Of a stretch of 64,000 nt of DNA, positions 45,066-57,028 are shown piece after piece. A program made the position numbers and the translations under genes. The notes under the pieces are model-generated. The model was not told where the DNA came from, made no database searches, and worked only from the letters and a program-made list of their open reading frames with translations. Positions within the stretch are counted from its first letter, which is position 1. Every line of letters starts with the position of its first letter. Origin of the DNA: Periplaneta americana (taxonomy: Eukaryota > Arthropoda > Insecta > Blattodea > Blattidae); assembly GCF_040183065.1 (NCBI RefSeq), contig NC_091122.1, positions 84,185,955-84,249,954 on the forward strand, read 5' to 3'.

Positions 45066-46925
45066 CTTATATATTGTGGGCAACTAAGTTTCTACAAGAA
45101 CTGTAGCGCCACAATGTGTGTGTTTGTGTGTATATATGTACATATATAATGAATGTTATTATCACGAGGTTCCTTAACACTAAATAGTAAATAAGAATTT
45201 AAATCTTATGAAATTAAATGTGGGTCAAAATCTAAAGCAGGATATAAAATATTTTTGAATTACATGGGATCATTATTATAAATAACTAATATATAATCCA
45301 ACATAAATTCATTTCAATAATAAACATGTTATAGAATAAAAATTAGTAAAAATTGTAAATGCTCTGGATTATATTTTGAAATGTCTACAAAAACCAGTAA
45401 CTTTGCTTATAAAAATAATAATAGGCAGCGATGGTTACAAACTACATAATTATATAAACAATGACTCATGGTGAAGAAACTAATTACACATTAAAGTCAA
45501 CTGAGATAGTTGAAATTGAAAGCATATCAAATTTAATAGTTGGAAATTTCTCTGTAACTTTTGTTCTTTTTAACTCACTTATAGGCCTATAATACCAGGT
45601 TTAAAGATTCTAATAGTCGAAAATTAAGAGAATTAATTATGATTACAATTTAGTGATGAAAGAATCATGATGTTAGAACATATACCGATCTCTGTTGTCA
45701 ATAATTTTATAACATTTTCGAAGCAATTCCTCACAAATATATTTCATTTATATAAAAAACCGAACTTATCGCAGTCGATTTATTAAATCCAAATCTACGG
45801 TAACCAATATGGTTTCACATAAATCTAGTTGTACATGTAATTTAATTACGTGGGCAAACTGTTTTTATAATTTTTTATTTAAGCAGAGATTTTGATGTAA
45901 TTGCACATAATACCTTTTTTTTCAAAATTTGAGACACATCGGTCTCTCAACAAGTTACGCAAACTGATCTGCTCTAAATATATCTTAGTGACAGATTATT
46001 CTGTGAACGACTGTTTGAAGAATTCAACAGAACTGTTCATTTAATTTCCATTATGAAGTCCACAATGTTCAAGAACTAGGTACTTCATTCATAATATCCA
46101 TAGCTTACAATATGTAGAAAACAAAAACCTGAATGTTTCAATATTCTCCCAGTTTCTAAGAATCCTTCATACTATAAAACACTCTTCTGGATGCTAAAAT
46201 CTTCAATATTTCATAGTCACTATCACAAGGCAATGGCATGAAAATAAATCTATTCCAAAGTAGGAAAAGTTGTTTCATATTTTCAGGTATAATTTAAATC
46301 AAAATGAAATGGAACACTATATACATTCTTTGATAGTAAACTTATTTCCATAAACATGTATATATCAAGACTACCCATTCAATAAACATGAGTCTAATAC
46401 AGTCAACATCATTCCATCTTAATTTTATCTGATATACTTTCAATACTTTACTTGTGAAATCAAACATGATAAGCATAATTATGTACCCCCTGCACAAGTG
46501 ACGTGATGAAATAAAATATATCCAACACAGATTCATGTATTTATGCTACCATAGATATTTACTTTGATTTAAAGTGTCACAGGTAATATTTCCGACGTTA
46601 AATTCTTGACGATCTGTTTTTATTAAGTTCCTTAAAAGTAATATAATTTTCATTAACAAAGTTAGCTTACGTGTTCCTACGAAAGTTTCGAGAAATTACG
46701 ATCATTATTAGAATAAGAATTCTAAAATCTTTCCGCAGTCTCCATATTCATCAAAACTTAAAACTCGTATAACAACAATTATAGCCCTTTTACATTACAG
46801 AATGTATAATTTGCAAACTTTTAGCAAATAGATATAACTTAATATTATTCTTATTGCAATTATTACACTTATTCGTGTGCTAATAATATTATACGCCTAC
46901 TTTTGTTAAGTCGGTGATGTTATTA
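45066..46925. other. AT-rich interval, nothing recognised
   Basis: No supported gene or repeat. Confidence 0.5.
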
Positions 46926-47716
46926 ATGTGATATTGACAGTCGAACAGATAATAAAGTCAAGTTACAGCGAGCTCAGAATATGTGCGTCAGATACGTGTG
47001 CAACATCCGACGATATGATCATATATCACCGTCCTTCGCAAGTCTCTCGTGGCTCCGACTTAAAGAACGCAGAACTTTACACTCTTTCTCTTTACTCTAC
47101 CAAATTCTGCACACCTCAACACCAAATTACCTTTCGTCTCGTTTCTCTTATCTATATTCTAACCACGACGTAAATACCAGATCACTTATCTGTGGCACGC
47201 TAAATATACCTCTTCATAGAACATCTTGTTATTCCTCATCTTTTACAATATCCACCTCGCGTCATTGGAATTCCTTGTCACAAAGTATTAGGGGCTGCAA
47301 GACAACAAACACCTTTAAGAACAGCTTAAAAGATAACCTTATTAGCATTTCACTCCAATCATACTGATTTAAAATATTACTGACTACACTGTTGCTTTTT
47401 TCTTTAGACATCATCCTGATTGTGCTGCATTTTCAAAATTGTCTCATAATAATCTCTTTCTATTATCTAATATCATTTGAAATATATTAACATTCTATGT
47501 ATTTTAGTTTAATTCTGCTACACAGTTTATTTCAGTGTTTAATTAATAGTTCATAGTATTTTGTTGTTTAATTCGTAAATAACTCTTGTATACATGTAAC
47601 TCTCATCTAAATCAAATTGTTGAATTCTTTGTAAGTTCATGCATATGTATATACACTTTCTGCTGGTTGAGTGGAAGAGAAGGCCTTACGGCCTTAACTC
47701 TGCCAGCTAAAATAAA

Positions 47717-47771
<55 letters not shown>
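46926..47771 (+). mobile_element. 5'-truncated CR1/Jockey-type LINE with 3' UTR and (ATT)n tail
   Basis: The coding remnant at 46926-47367 is followed by about 350 bp of 3' UTR. The UTR ends GAGAAGGCCTTACGGCCTTA, ACTCTGCCAGCTAAAATAAA and then a pure (ATT)n run at 47718-47770. The palindrome AAGGCCTTACGGCCTT lies just before the tail and could be the 3' stem-loop read by the element's RT. The closing GCCAGATAAAATAAATC-like end is one I recall from many insect LINEs. Confidence 0.85.
46981..47367 (+). pseudogene. C-terminal LINE polyprotein remnant (128 codons)
   Basis: It reads MCVRYVCNIRRYDHISPSFA, SLSWLRLKERRTLHSFSLLY, then STPNYLSSRFSYLYSNHD, RHWNSLSQSIR and TFKNSLKDNLISI. This is the post-RT C-terminal region of CR1/Jockey-type LINEs, with its usual WNSLP-x-IR and Fk-x2-Lk-x2-L ending. 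The RT core is missing through 5' truncation. The frame itself is open to the natural stop. Confidence 0.8.
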
Positions 47772-47773
<2 letters not shown>

Positions 47774-47981
47774 TATTTTACATTTATTTTCTCTTAGCTT
47801 CTATATCCAGTCGACTCTTCTAATTGATGGCGGGAAAGTTTCGTTCAGATTTAATGAAATGGATTTTGAATCTTACTTTACTTTGGATTTATGAAATTCT
47901 CTTCAACATGACAAAACTGAAGTGAAATTAATCACTTATTTATACTCCTTTACAACGTTATACTACTTTTCATTAGGTACA

Positions 47982-48977
47982 TAGGAAAAGAGGGGGTAAA
48001 TAGGATCACTAAATGGAAAATTATTTGCAACGCGAACCAGTTAAGTTACTCAGTTTCAACTATACTCTAGTTAGGAAGTCTGTTTCTTCCTCTATCTCCC
48101 ATATTAAACTTAAATTCGTTTCTTTCAAATATTAAATGTTGTTTTGAATCAAGTCGACATACTGCATGGTCCTATTCGTCCGACGTCGTGGGGGTGAATA
48201 GGTCCACATAGATGGGTAAAAGGGATCACTTCGAGGAATGCGGAATTATGATGAAACACGCTCTATTTATAACTAGCAGACATGTTTAGTATTTTTTATA
48301 ACTTGTTTCATTAATTATTGCAGACACTAGGTATGATATGTGAAAGTAACAAAACAAATTTGTACGTAAAAATAATAGATTTTATATTCTACAAAATTTT
48401 AAATAATATTACATAACCCCGAAATAAATTAGATTTTGAACAGTGTCCATTGCCTGATCTGTATTCGAAATATACGACGTTTTGAAACTTGGATCTGCTC
48501 TCGTCTTTAGCTCTTTTCGTGATACTGACACTTCTTAGTTTTTTTTTTATTTTCAATAGGTTAGCGGAGGCAGGGATTTAAGCCTGCCACTCTTCAACAC
48601 TAATTCAATACGTTAACATAAACTATTAGTACCATGAAAATCATCTGAATAAGAAAGTAGACACAACTCCCGAAACGTCGTGTATTTCTGATATATAAAA
48701 CAATGGACAATGTTCTAAAAAAGGCGAGTCATTAATCATATATCATTGTCACAGAACTGTAGACTTTTGGAGATTCATTAGTAATTTATACTGAATTATT
48801 TTATTTTCTCAGAGCGAGCCCATTTACTCGAAATAGTTTAGCGACTTATTTAAAAAGTTGGCAGCACTGACTCATGAGGCAGACATCCACTCTCACCACC
48901 CAAACAAGAATCTCTGTATCAGTTTTACTTATTATCACACACACACAACAAGATTCTAAACAGTATTCACACTATAA

Positions 48978-49026
<49 letters not shown>

Positions 49027-49271
49027 TTGTGGAGTACTTTAAAAACAGCTGCATTTACCTCATCTAACTCCTTCCTCCTACAAATAATGATAATTTTTCA
49101 AAGAAAGAAAGATTGCTTCCACGCGATTCCAGTTCTATCAGCTTCTAAGAGATTCTAAAGTAATCCATGAGATGTTAACAACTTACAAACCAGTGTCGAT
49201 GACCCTGATATTAAATATTTTCTAAAATTGGCCCGATTCGCCTGCGGACCTATTCGCCCCCTCTTACCCTA
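47982..49271. mobile_element. TIR element with AGGGGG(T/C)(A/G)AATAGG ends
   Basis: The left end (TAGGAAAAGAGGGGGTAAAT AGGATC) and the reversed right end (TAGGGTAAGAGGGGGCGAAT AGGTCC) are inverted repeats flanked or ended by TA at 47982-47983 and 49270-49271. Variants of GGGTGAATAGGTCCAC recur in both orientations at about 48170-48230. An (AAT)n run lies at 48977-49026. No transposase was found. It belongs with the TAGGG-type elements at 10627, 16473 and 33140. Confidence 0.65.
48977..49026. repeat. (AAT)n microsatellite
   Basis: About 50 bp of AAT units inside the TIR element. Confidence 0.95.
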
Positions 49272-50053
49272 TTCATTTTCAGTTCTTAATTTTAAAAGTT
49301 GACCATGTACATCAAAACAATTTAATCGTTGAATGAATGAAAATATAAAGGACATATGCACTGTGCAAAACTGAAAGGAGTATAAGAATAATGATTTAGT
49401 TTACAGTTCTAAATTTGGTTTGCAAACTATAGAAAATAATTTCAGTATTTATTAAACAAAATTTACCAACATATGAAAAATATTTTTTGATAGTTTATGT
49501 ATAAGGAAAAATAAATATTAAAAACTATCGAACTAATCAAGCATTTTCCTTTGTTAAGATTTAATAATTATTTATACAAAATAGGTTTAACTTGTCGAGA
49601 ATGTTAGTATTATAAAACTAGATAAATCTCTTTACATATTAAATTATATAATATATCTTGGTCCCACACATTTTTACATGTTTAATCTTCATAATAATTA
49701 GAAACATGATTCTTGTTTGGATTCCGCACAGAAGAATTTAGCACTCAATATTCGAATCTAGACTTAAATTTAACAGTATTCTACTTACTGTTAAGGTAAT
49801 TTGGATGGTAAGTGCCTCCGTGTTCAACCGTTTCTAGCTCAAATATATTTGCAGGGCGTTGTTCGTTTAAGGTAAGACACCCAGACACACCCTGATCCTC
49901 TAATTCCTAACGACCTACAGAATATTTACAGTTGGTATTTTTTTTCCATGGACATAGCTAATTCTACCGATTCAAAATAGTGCAAGGGGACGAATCTCAC
50001 AAAGGGATGGGCTAGGCGTGGTTCTGCCTCCCTTAATCGTATCTTGTGATTTT
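49272..50053. other. AT-rich interval, nothing recognised
   Basis: No supported feature. Confidence 0.5.
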
Positions 50054-50270
50054 TTATGACTGGATCCACGACCTTAAACGTATATTAAGGTATTCTTTCA
50101 GATAATCTTCTACCGTTACAATGTGCCCTTTTGTTACAGGGAGGGTAGATGCTAACAAACTCTCCGCTGGAGAAGTTTTGCAAGATACAGAAACCGGCCC
50201 GAGTATGTATGGCGAATCAATTTGCTGGGAGTAAGACGCCAGCCAGTACTGGAGATCCAACTATGCACAC
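50054..50270 (-). other. Unexplained open frame with an upstream splice-acceptor-like site
   Basis: The minus-strand frame of 68 codons (to 50260) starts MDLQYWLASYSQQIDSPYIL and contains VTKGHIVTVEDYLKEYLNI. Composition is more balanced than in surrounding AT-rich DNA. Immediately upstream on the same strand is CACTATTGCAG followed by GTGTGC, an acceptor-like sequence. I do not recognise a domain. It may be an exon, an old retroelement piece or chance. Confidence 0.25.
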
Positions 50271-50667
50271 CTGCAATAGTGGCCTATGTGCAGAAATAAA
50301 TTTGTAGCCCAAAATAGAATTACAGTAGTAAGTTGTTTTTAATTAAATCTGAATTTAATCATAACATTATTTCGAAAAATCGTTAACGATATATACTGCA
50401 CCACTAACAAATTTCTCAAATATCGTCATGACCTAGGGATCATGAAACAAGACTACTACTTCTCCGAAACTGAGCTCTTTATCTAGTTAAGTTTCTTGCG
50501 ATGTTTATCCTAACAATAATAATATGAATATCAGACAATCTTCGAATTCATATCTGAAAAAAATAGCATATATAATTTCATAAACGCTATGCAACTCCGC
50601 AATTGTCATGATATTAAAGCAATATATTAGGGGCCTATGTCAATAATTTTATACTAAGGGATTTTGG

Positions 50668-50674
50668 TTTATTA

Positions 50675-50719
<45 letters not shown>
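50668..50719. repeat. (ATT)n microsatellite
   Basis: About 50 bp of ATT units. Confidence 0.95.
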
Positions 50720-50720
<1 letters not shown>

Positions 50721-52249
50721 ACAATCAAGAATTTCTTAATAAACATATGCACATTTTTTTAATTAGAGGCAGTTTTAAAAGAAATATAGGAAATTTAAAT
50801 ACTACAACAAATTATATATTCATCAAAACAACACATACGTATCTGTGGTTTAATATGTTTCATAGGTAGGACTACTTGACAACTAACAATAATCATACAC
50901 TCACAACAAATGTCTGAAAATGAGAGGCACATAAACAAGAAGTCTACGCTGAATAGTGCTACGTATTACAACATTCGAATCCTGTCGAAACTTGAACAAC
51001 CAATTTATTCTCCATTGAGCGATTCTTTTTTTTTCCATCACGCTGGTTTCCCGCGCGATTCGAATCATAAATCAGAACAATTCTGCGCATCTTCCAATCC
51101 TGCGCGAACAAGCTCGCCAATATTAGACTAGTATATATAAATGTCATCAAACATAAAATTTTATTTCAATACCGTATATCTTCATCCACTTTAGCAGGCG
51201 AATCAATCGCTTGTTGTAGACGCACACAAATATTACACGTTAAATAATTTTACATATACTATTTGAAATGATGGTATGATGTGTAAATATGAAGTAGGCC
51301 CTACGTCACTAGTAAAAGGATCTTTTAGATGTGATTATAGTAATCAACTCGAGTTGCATTTGTTGCTACATGTAACACTTCAAATTCAATGCGTGTTCTG
51401 TAATAAAATTCAAGTTCAGCAACATTTTGAAACTTTAAAATATAGTTGGTCTACTTCAGCTTCACCTAACTCTCCATGTGAGCAAAATTCGAGCTACCAG
51501 CGTAAATTCAGGAATGTTTAAATCGTCCGTGTGTCCAAGCTTTATTTATTTATTTAAATATTTATTTACTTAGCTACTCACACTTAGAACAATTTAAATG
51601 GTATTAGACGGAAGTAAACGTTTGAAGAAGACACCAATGAATCATAAATGAAATCGGAAGATTTTTTCACGTTTAATTCTACGCTAAAATTAAAGTAAAC
51701 TATATCTGAAAGAAGAAAGTGTTAATATTCCTCTTAAATTAATATTTATTTTTTTTTATTCTCAGTCTTAGTTATATTACTTGGATACTCATGAACAATA
51801 CCATGGAACCTTATCCGAGATTAAAATAATGCAACGTTATATTTAATATATTTCATGAAATCTATGGCGATAAAAAAAAAAAGCAACATCTTCACTTACA
51901 TTACGTTATTAGCTCATTAATTTTGTTGTTATTGCAATAGTAATTTTATGAAGCTTCGCACACATGTTTAAAATTGTTCGAAGGTTTCCAAATTAAATTG
52001 TAATATATTAGCACATTTAAAGTTTCAAATAAAAATAATGTATTCTGACAGGTTTTATTCTAAATATAAATAGGAGGAATTCACCTCTTAAAATATACAG
52101 GATAATCATAACTAATTTATAAAAATATTTCAATTGTTATTCCTGTACTTTTTATATTTCTGACCCTTTTTTTCATTTCATTCATGTGTTCCATTACGTA
52201 ATCACAACGCTAAAATTATTTTATTAGAGCATAGGAAAGTCGTAAAGTA
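50720..52249. other. AT-rich interval, nothing recognised
   Basis: Two short frames (50910-51131 and 51276-51521) have no recognisable domain. No repeat structure is seen. Confidence 0.5.
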
Positions 52250-52320
52250 GTGTTTCTCAAACTGTGGCCCACTGACAGTTTTCGGTTCTGAGAAATTAGT
52301 TGGTGGGCCAAAAAGCATTA
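52250..52320. mobile_element. Possible solo hAT terminus
   Basis: AGTGTTTCTCAAACTGTGGC resembles the CAGTG-TTCTCAAA ends of several hAT families. No partner end was found downstream, so this is a weak call. Confidence 0.3.
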
Positions 52321-52329
52321 TTTAAAATA

Positions 52330-52511
52330 AATGTCGCTATTGTTGTTTCTTTAGTCAACTGTCCGAAGACAGGTTTGAACCTCATAAGTGACACTAATAA
52401 GGCATCGCTAATGAGACAACTAAACCAGGAGATAATGACCCTTTCTCCTTCCTTTGCATACATCGCTAATAGTAATGTATTACACTAGACAAACCTAAGA
52501 ATTTCGCTATT
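52330..52511 (+). mobile_element. SINE (family S4), short sense copy with target duplication
   Basis: Element 52342-52499 begins GTTGTTTCTTTAGTCAACTG and matches the copies at 35248 and 61007. It stops after GTATTACACTAGACAAACCT and lacks the distal third. Flanks AATGTCGCTATT (52330-52341) and AATTTCGCTATT (52500-52511) differ by one base and form a target duplication. Confidence 0.85.
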
Positions 52512-52561
52512 ATAATTCTTTATTTGCAAATTAATGAATATAACTTAATGTATTCATGTTT

Positions 52562-52602
52562 GATGATGATGATGATGATGATGATCATGATGATGATGAT
52601 GA
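52562..52602. repeat. (GAT)n microsatellite
   Basis: About 40 bp of GAT units with one CAT interruption. Confidence 0.95.
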
Positions 52603-52799
52603 TTAATAGGTCGCGTCAGCAACTGTAATTACTGATTTATAGATAACAACTTAATAATAATTTTGTGCCAGTGTTCAAAATTTCTTTATCTTGTATTGTT
52701 GGTATTTTCCAAGTTTGAAGAGCTCTACCTTATAGGCGTCTCATAATTTTGAACCGCAATTAATTTACAAACATTGTTGTTCAAGTGTATTGACTGTAG

Positions 52800-53268
52800 T
52801 ATTGACATCGAATAATAGAAAGATGGGGGAACGGGATTGTTCCTTGGGAGGGATAAGACTCCTTGGCTTGTGCTACTCATGCTCCCAAGACTTACTCTGT
52901 CTGAGGGGAGAAGCAGCAGCTCGAGTAGCACAAGTGCTCAGCCTCGCCCTGCCTTCTTCTCCCGCATGTCCGTCTGTCCGTCCGTCCGACGCCGCGTCCG
53001 TGCGTCCTCGCACCGCCCGTCACTCTCGAACAGTCCGAGCCGAGCCGTGCCGTCGTGCAGCTCTGCAGACCCGATTTACTGCTGGAGGAGCGAGGGGGTG
53101 AAGAAGGGAAGGGCGGGGAACTCGCACAACCAGACTCACATCGTGGAAGCACAGTGAAGAAGTGGAGGGGCTAACGACAGAAAGAGGAAAACGTGATAGA
53201 GAGAGAGAGAGAGAAAGAAGGAACCGCGGAGATAGCGAGGAAGAAGGATTATTAAGGGTTGGAAGAGG
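52800..53268 (+). promoter_or_regulatory. CpG-dense candidate promoter with non-coding first exon
   Basis: This is the only strongly GC-rich block of the window: about 19 CpG occur in 98 bp at 52963-53060, including TCCGTCCGTCCGACGCCGCG. A (GA)n run at about 53196-53214 resembles GAGA-type promoter elements. The block ends GGAAGAGG followed by GTGAGTAT, a consensus + strand splice donor. I infer a promoter and a 5' UTR exon of a host gene whose next exon lies beyond the window or is too short to see. Overlapping GC-rich frames on both strands here are not convincing proteins. Confidence 0.5.
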
Positions 53269-53274
53269 GTGAGT
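53269..53274 (+). other. Consensus 5' splice donor
   Basis: GTGAGT preceded by AGAGG at the downstream edge of the CpG block. It would start a long intron, possibly covering the satellite to the right. Confidence 0.45.
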
Positions 53275-53600
53275 ATGATGGGGTGGTTCGGTGGCGGTGG
53301 CGGTGGTGGTGATGGTGGAGGAAAAGAGGTGTATAGAGAGAGGAAGAGGAGAGAGTCGCCATTACTATTATCAGCAGCCCCTTTTGCTTGCTCCTGCTGC
53401 TCGGGTTAGGGGTGGGTGGGTGGATAGGGTTTTTTTGGGGGATGCTGGATATGGTGTGCGGTGTGTCGGGGTATGGGGCAGGGCCCGTTACTCGCTGAGT
53501 CCGCAGTTCCATATATCAGGGAAAACCTGGAGCACTTTCTGGACTCTAACCCTGCCCCGCCTGTCGGTGGTGTCTGCATGCCCTCATGGAAAATTCACGG
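53275..53600 (+). other. G-rich sequence downstream of the donor
   Basis: It contains GGTGGCGGTGGCGGTGGTGG and GGGTGGGTGGGTGG, with runs that could form G-quadruplexes on the + strand. It is probably proximal intron. The Gly/Val- and His-rich frames across it are compositional. Confidence 0.45.
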
Positions 53601-55794
53601 CTGTACAGAAATCCGCACTATCGCAAAATTCTCTTGCATTCTCTATATAGAGCTACTCGTTCTGAAACCGCACCGAAATATTCTGTATACAGACTCCCCG
53701 TTTTCCCTTCTTCGCAAACATCCTCTTTCCCTCGCTGCATATTCTTCCGTCTGTATATTAAGTGATGTACATCATTTACATAAGAATTTCGCTCGGTTGA
53801 ACTATCCATGTAGGCCTAATGTTATAAGCTGCAATAAAAACGCAGCCTTATATCGAATATTATGACGAATGCGTGTTAAGATATTCAACCCATTCTCCCA
53901 AATACAAGCATATGATATCAAGATTATACTTTCCAACCTTTCCACGCAATAAAAGGTAAGCAAATTCACCTCCCTACTCTTACTTTAATCAATAACTGCG
54001 CTATTAACTTGCTAGTGAAAATCATTTTGTGTAACCTTATGTTATCCTTATTGGTTATTATTCACTTTATTGCCTACGCCTTAGTTATTAATTTTGTAAG
54101 TTATAATGAAAATTAAATTCTGTTACATTGAAAGTATGAAAATAAGTCCACCTTCGGTATTGATTTGTTTTGACGATACGTTAGTTAGGTTAGGTTTCAC
54201 ACTATTTTATACTCATTTCACTCTTTTTTTCCTCTAATATTGAAGAGCTTTTATGTTAACTATATCTAAATATAGTTACAAATTATTTATAATATAATAT
54301 AATAAAATATAATACAATATAATATAATATAATATAATTATATTACTCAAATATCCCTTACTCTACTTTCATATAAAGTCCATACCTATTCATTTTCACG
54401 TATTTTTGTTAGGACATGGTGACAAATGTTTATGTAAAATTTATTTCCAGATTAATGATTAATTACTGACAAAATTGCACACGTCACAGTTTCTTCGTTT
54501 TTAAGTAAATATATTTAATACTTCCCTTTATTGCTTTCAATTTTTAAAATACAATACATACAAGGGAATCAATAATTTCATTTTGTAACCTTTTTATTTA
54601 TTCGAAAACTATTATAATTTTTATTTCATAGTTGGTATGTATATCATTCGATTATAGGCATATTCACTTAATACTTTCTTTTCTTTCTTTTCTTTTACTG
54701 TAGTTCTCCGGTACGAAAAGAAAACTATCAAAATACATGTGTAAAATGAAGTACATTGTATAAATATAATTTATTTGTATATACATATAATAATATATAT
54801 GCTGTTGGATGCTTTGATCATGGACACTATATACAAAGGACAGTTAATAATAAGCCAATAAGGGTTTAAAAATATTTCGTGTTTTTCTGTTCCAACTTTT
54901 AATTTAGTTGATAGAATAAGGTTGACCTGACGCTAAGGGTAGACGGCTCTCCAACCGACTGCCTTTATGTGGTCATCCACGTTCACATTGTTTTAGCATA
55001 ATTTCGCATATCTGCACGGTTCACATTATCCCTTGGATTCCATTCTCCCAACGCCTTTTTATCTCACACATTTATATGTCCTTCCATCCGGGGTATATAT
55101 GAAGTTTCCATGTAAAAAAAAGTTTTCCCTATGATGTGACCTGCCTTAAAATGTAAGGACACACGGGATTGGTTTACTGATTATTAGAGGGGTGGAGCAT
55201 AGACAAAGATTCAACAGGAAGACTATAGACAGTTGTGAGTTTCATGAATATTTTCTCTGTTTTATTTTGTACCTACAGGTCCTACTACATTAAACATTAA
55301 AAGTCAAGAGTACAGTATGAAATCGGTAGAGAAAACTACAAATATTTCTAGTGAAAAAGTAATGATTTTTTTTCTCTCTGCTTAGTAGCCTACAGTCACG
55401 TGGTTTCTCTAGTTATTTGCCCCTCCATTCTTCTCTGTACATGAACGAAATATATCACCTCAGGATCAACTGCTGAAGGTAATTGTCACAGACGAATGTA
55501 ATGACAGTTACATAGAAATATCTCTAATACATTCTCGATTCCTTCAACATACACCTGAAATAAGTATTATATCCTGATTTACATATTTAATGATGTAGAT
55601 ATTTATATTAAATGGCATTTTCTTTTAAGATATTATTACAAGTGATTACTGGGAACATTACTATAATGTGCAAATTAATTCTTCACTAGTAAATTGTTAT
55701 TCGAAAAATATTAGAACAGAACAATAAAGTATAGCCTACTTAAAGATTACAAAATTCTTAAACTTATAATACATATATTTAAATTACTTGCAAA

Positions 55795-55795
<1 letters not shown>
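53601..55795. other. AT-rich interval, nothing recognised
   Basis: A short run of ATAAT units lies near 54290-54345. The open frame 53461-53865 has no recognisable domain. If the donor at 53269 is used, this is intron. Confidence 0.5.
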
Positions 55796-55851
<56 letters not shown>

Positions 55852-56312
55852 CTTATTCACAATAATTTTTGTAGGTAAAATTAATAGATATTTACAGTAT
55901 AGACAATGTTTATTCAATGAGGATGGCAAGGGCTCATAAATGAATATATAGGCCTATGTATACAGGTTAATCTATGTCAATTGGTAAACCCCGTATAGAA
56001 CGTCATACTTGGAAAAAAATAAATAATAATTGAAAAGGTTTAATATTAATTGCAATAAATCTATCTAAAAATGTACTATAGATAGAGTATTTCTCGTTTA
56101 ACAACAATAACAACTGTAATAAGATGCTCTAATAAATATAATGGTAATAACGATAATAAACTTATTTATAATAATTTGTTTGCAGGTAAAATTAATAAAC
56201 CTCCGTCAATGACCACCTTGAGAATTTCAGAACATAAATGAGATTATCATAAGTTTAATGATTAATCACACTGAAAAATAAATCAATGGTTCTACTTATC
56301 AAAATTATTGTA

Positions 56313-56356
<44 letters not shown>

Positions 56357-56508
56357 CATAATAATAATAATAACATATATATAGATAATATTAATAGACC
56401 ACCTTTAGTCACTGTTTTGAGAGCATTAATTGTAATTCTGACAAGTCATGGTTTATACTTTGAAAAATGATAATTGTAATTGTGAAAATTATAGTAAACA
56501 TTGTGAAG

Positions 56509-56566
<58 letters not shown>

Positions 56567-56971
56567 TAATAACAGAGCCAAATTTATAAAAAAAATAGGA
56601 GCAAAATAATAACAAAATTAATTTAAACATAAAGCATGTTTACAGATAACTTATATAATATATATATATATATATATTAACATTCTAAATCCATTTCACA
56701 TAGGCCTATCTGTCAAAATAGCAACGATGAATATTTTCAGCGAATCATAAAGATTTTGGAAATTTATATTTTATTTTTAATAATAATAATAATAATAATA
56801 ATTATTATTATAGTAATAATAATAAAAATAATACACCATATAATATAAATATATTAGTATACCTGCGTTAACCGCTGTTATGAGAATTTCAAGTGAGATT
56901 CTGTGAAGTCTTGTGACTCAATACTTTGAAAAATAATGGTTAAAATTACTCAAATTATTGCAAGGACGACG

Positions 56972-57009
<38 letters not shown>

Positions 57010-57028
57010 TATTATTATTATTATTATT

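Noticed and set aside
48874..49158. Ile-rich frame across an AAT run (and similar Ile/Asn/Leu frames at 55747, 56409, 56936, 59853 and 60516)
   Set aside because: Translations of microsatellites.
52790..53157. Overlapping frames of 103, 106 and 86 codons in the CpG-rich block
   Set aside because: They are open on both strands and in several frames because GC-rich DNA lacks stops. Arg/Ser/Pro-rich composition and no domain. I call a promoter/UTR instead.
53461..53865. 134-codon + strand frame downstream of the putative donor
   Set aside because: Overlaps other frames, has no recognisable domain and lies in presumed intron.
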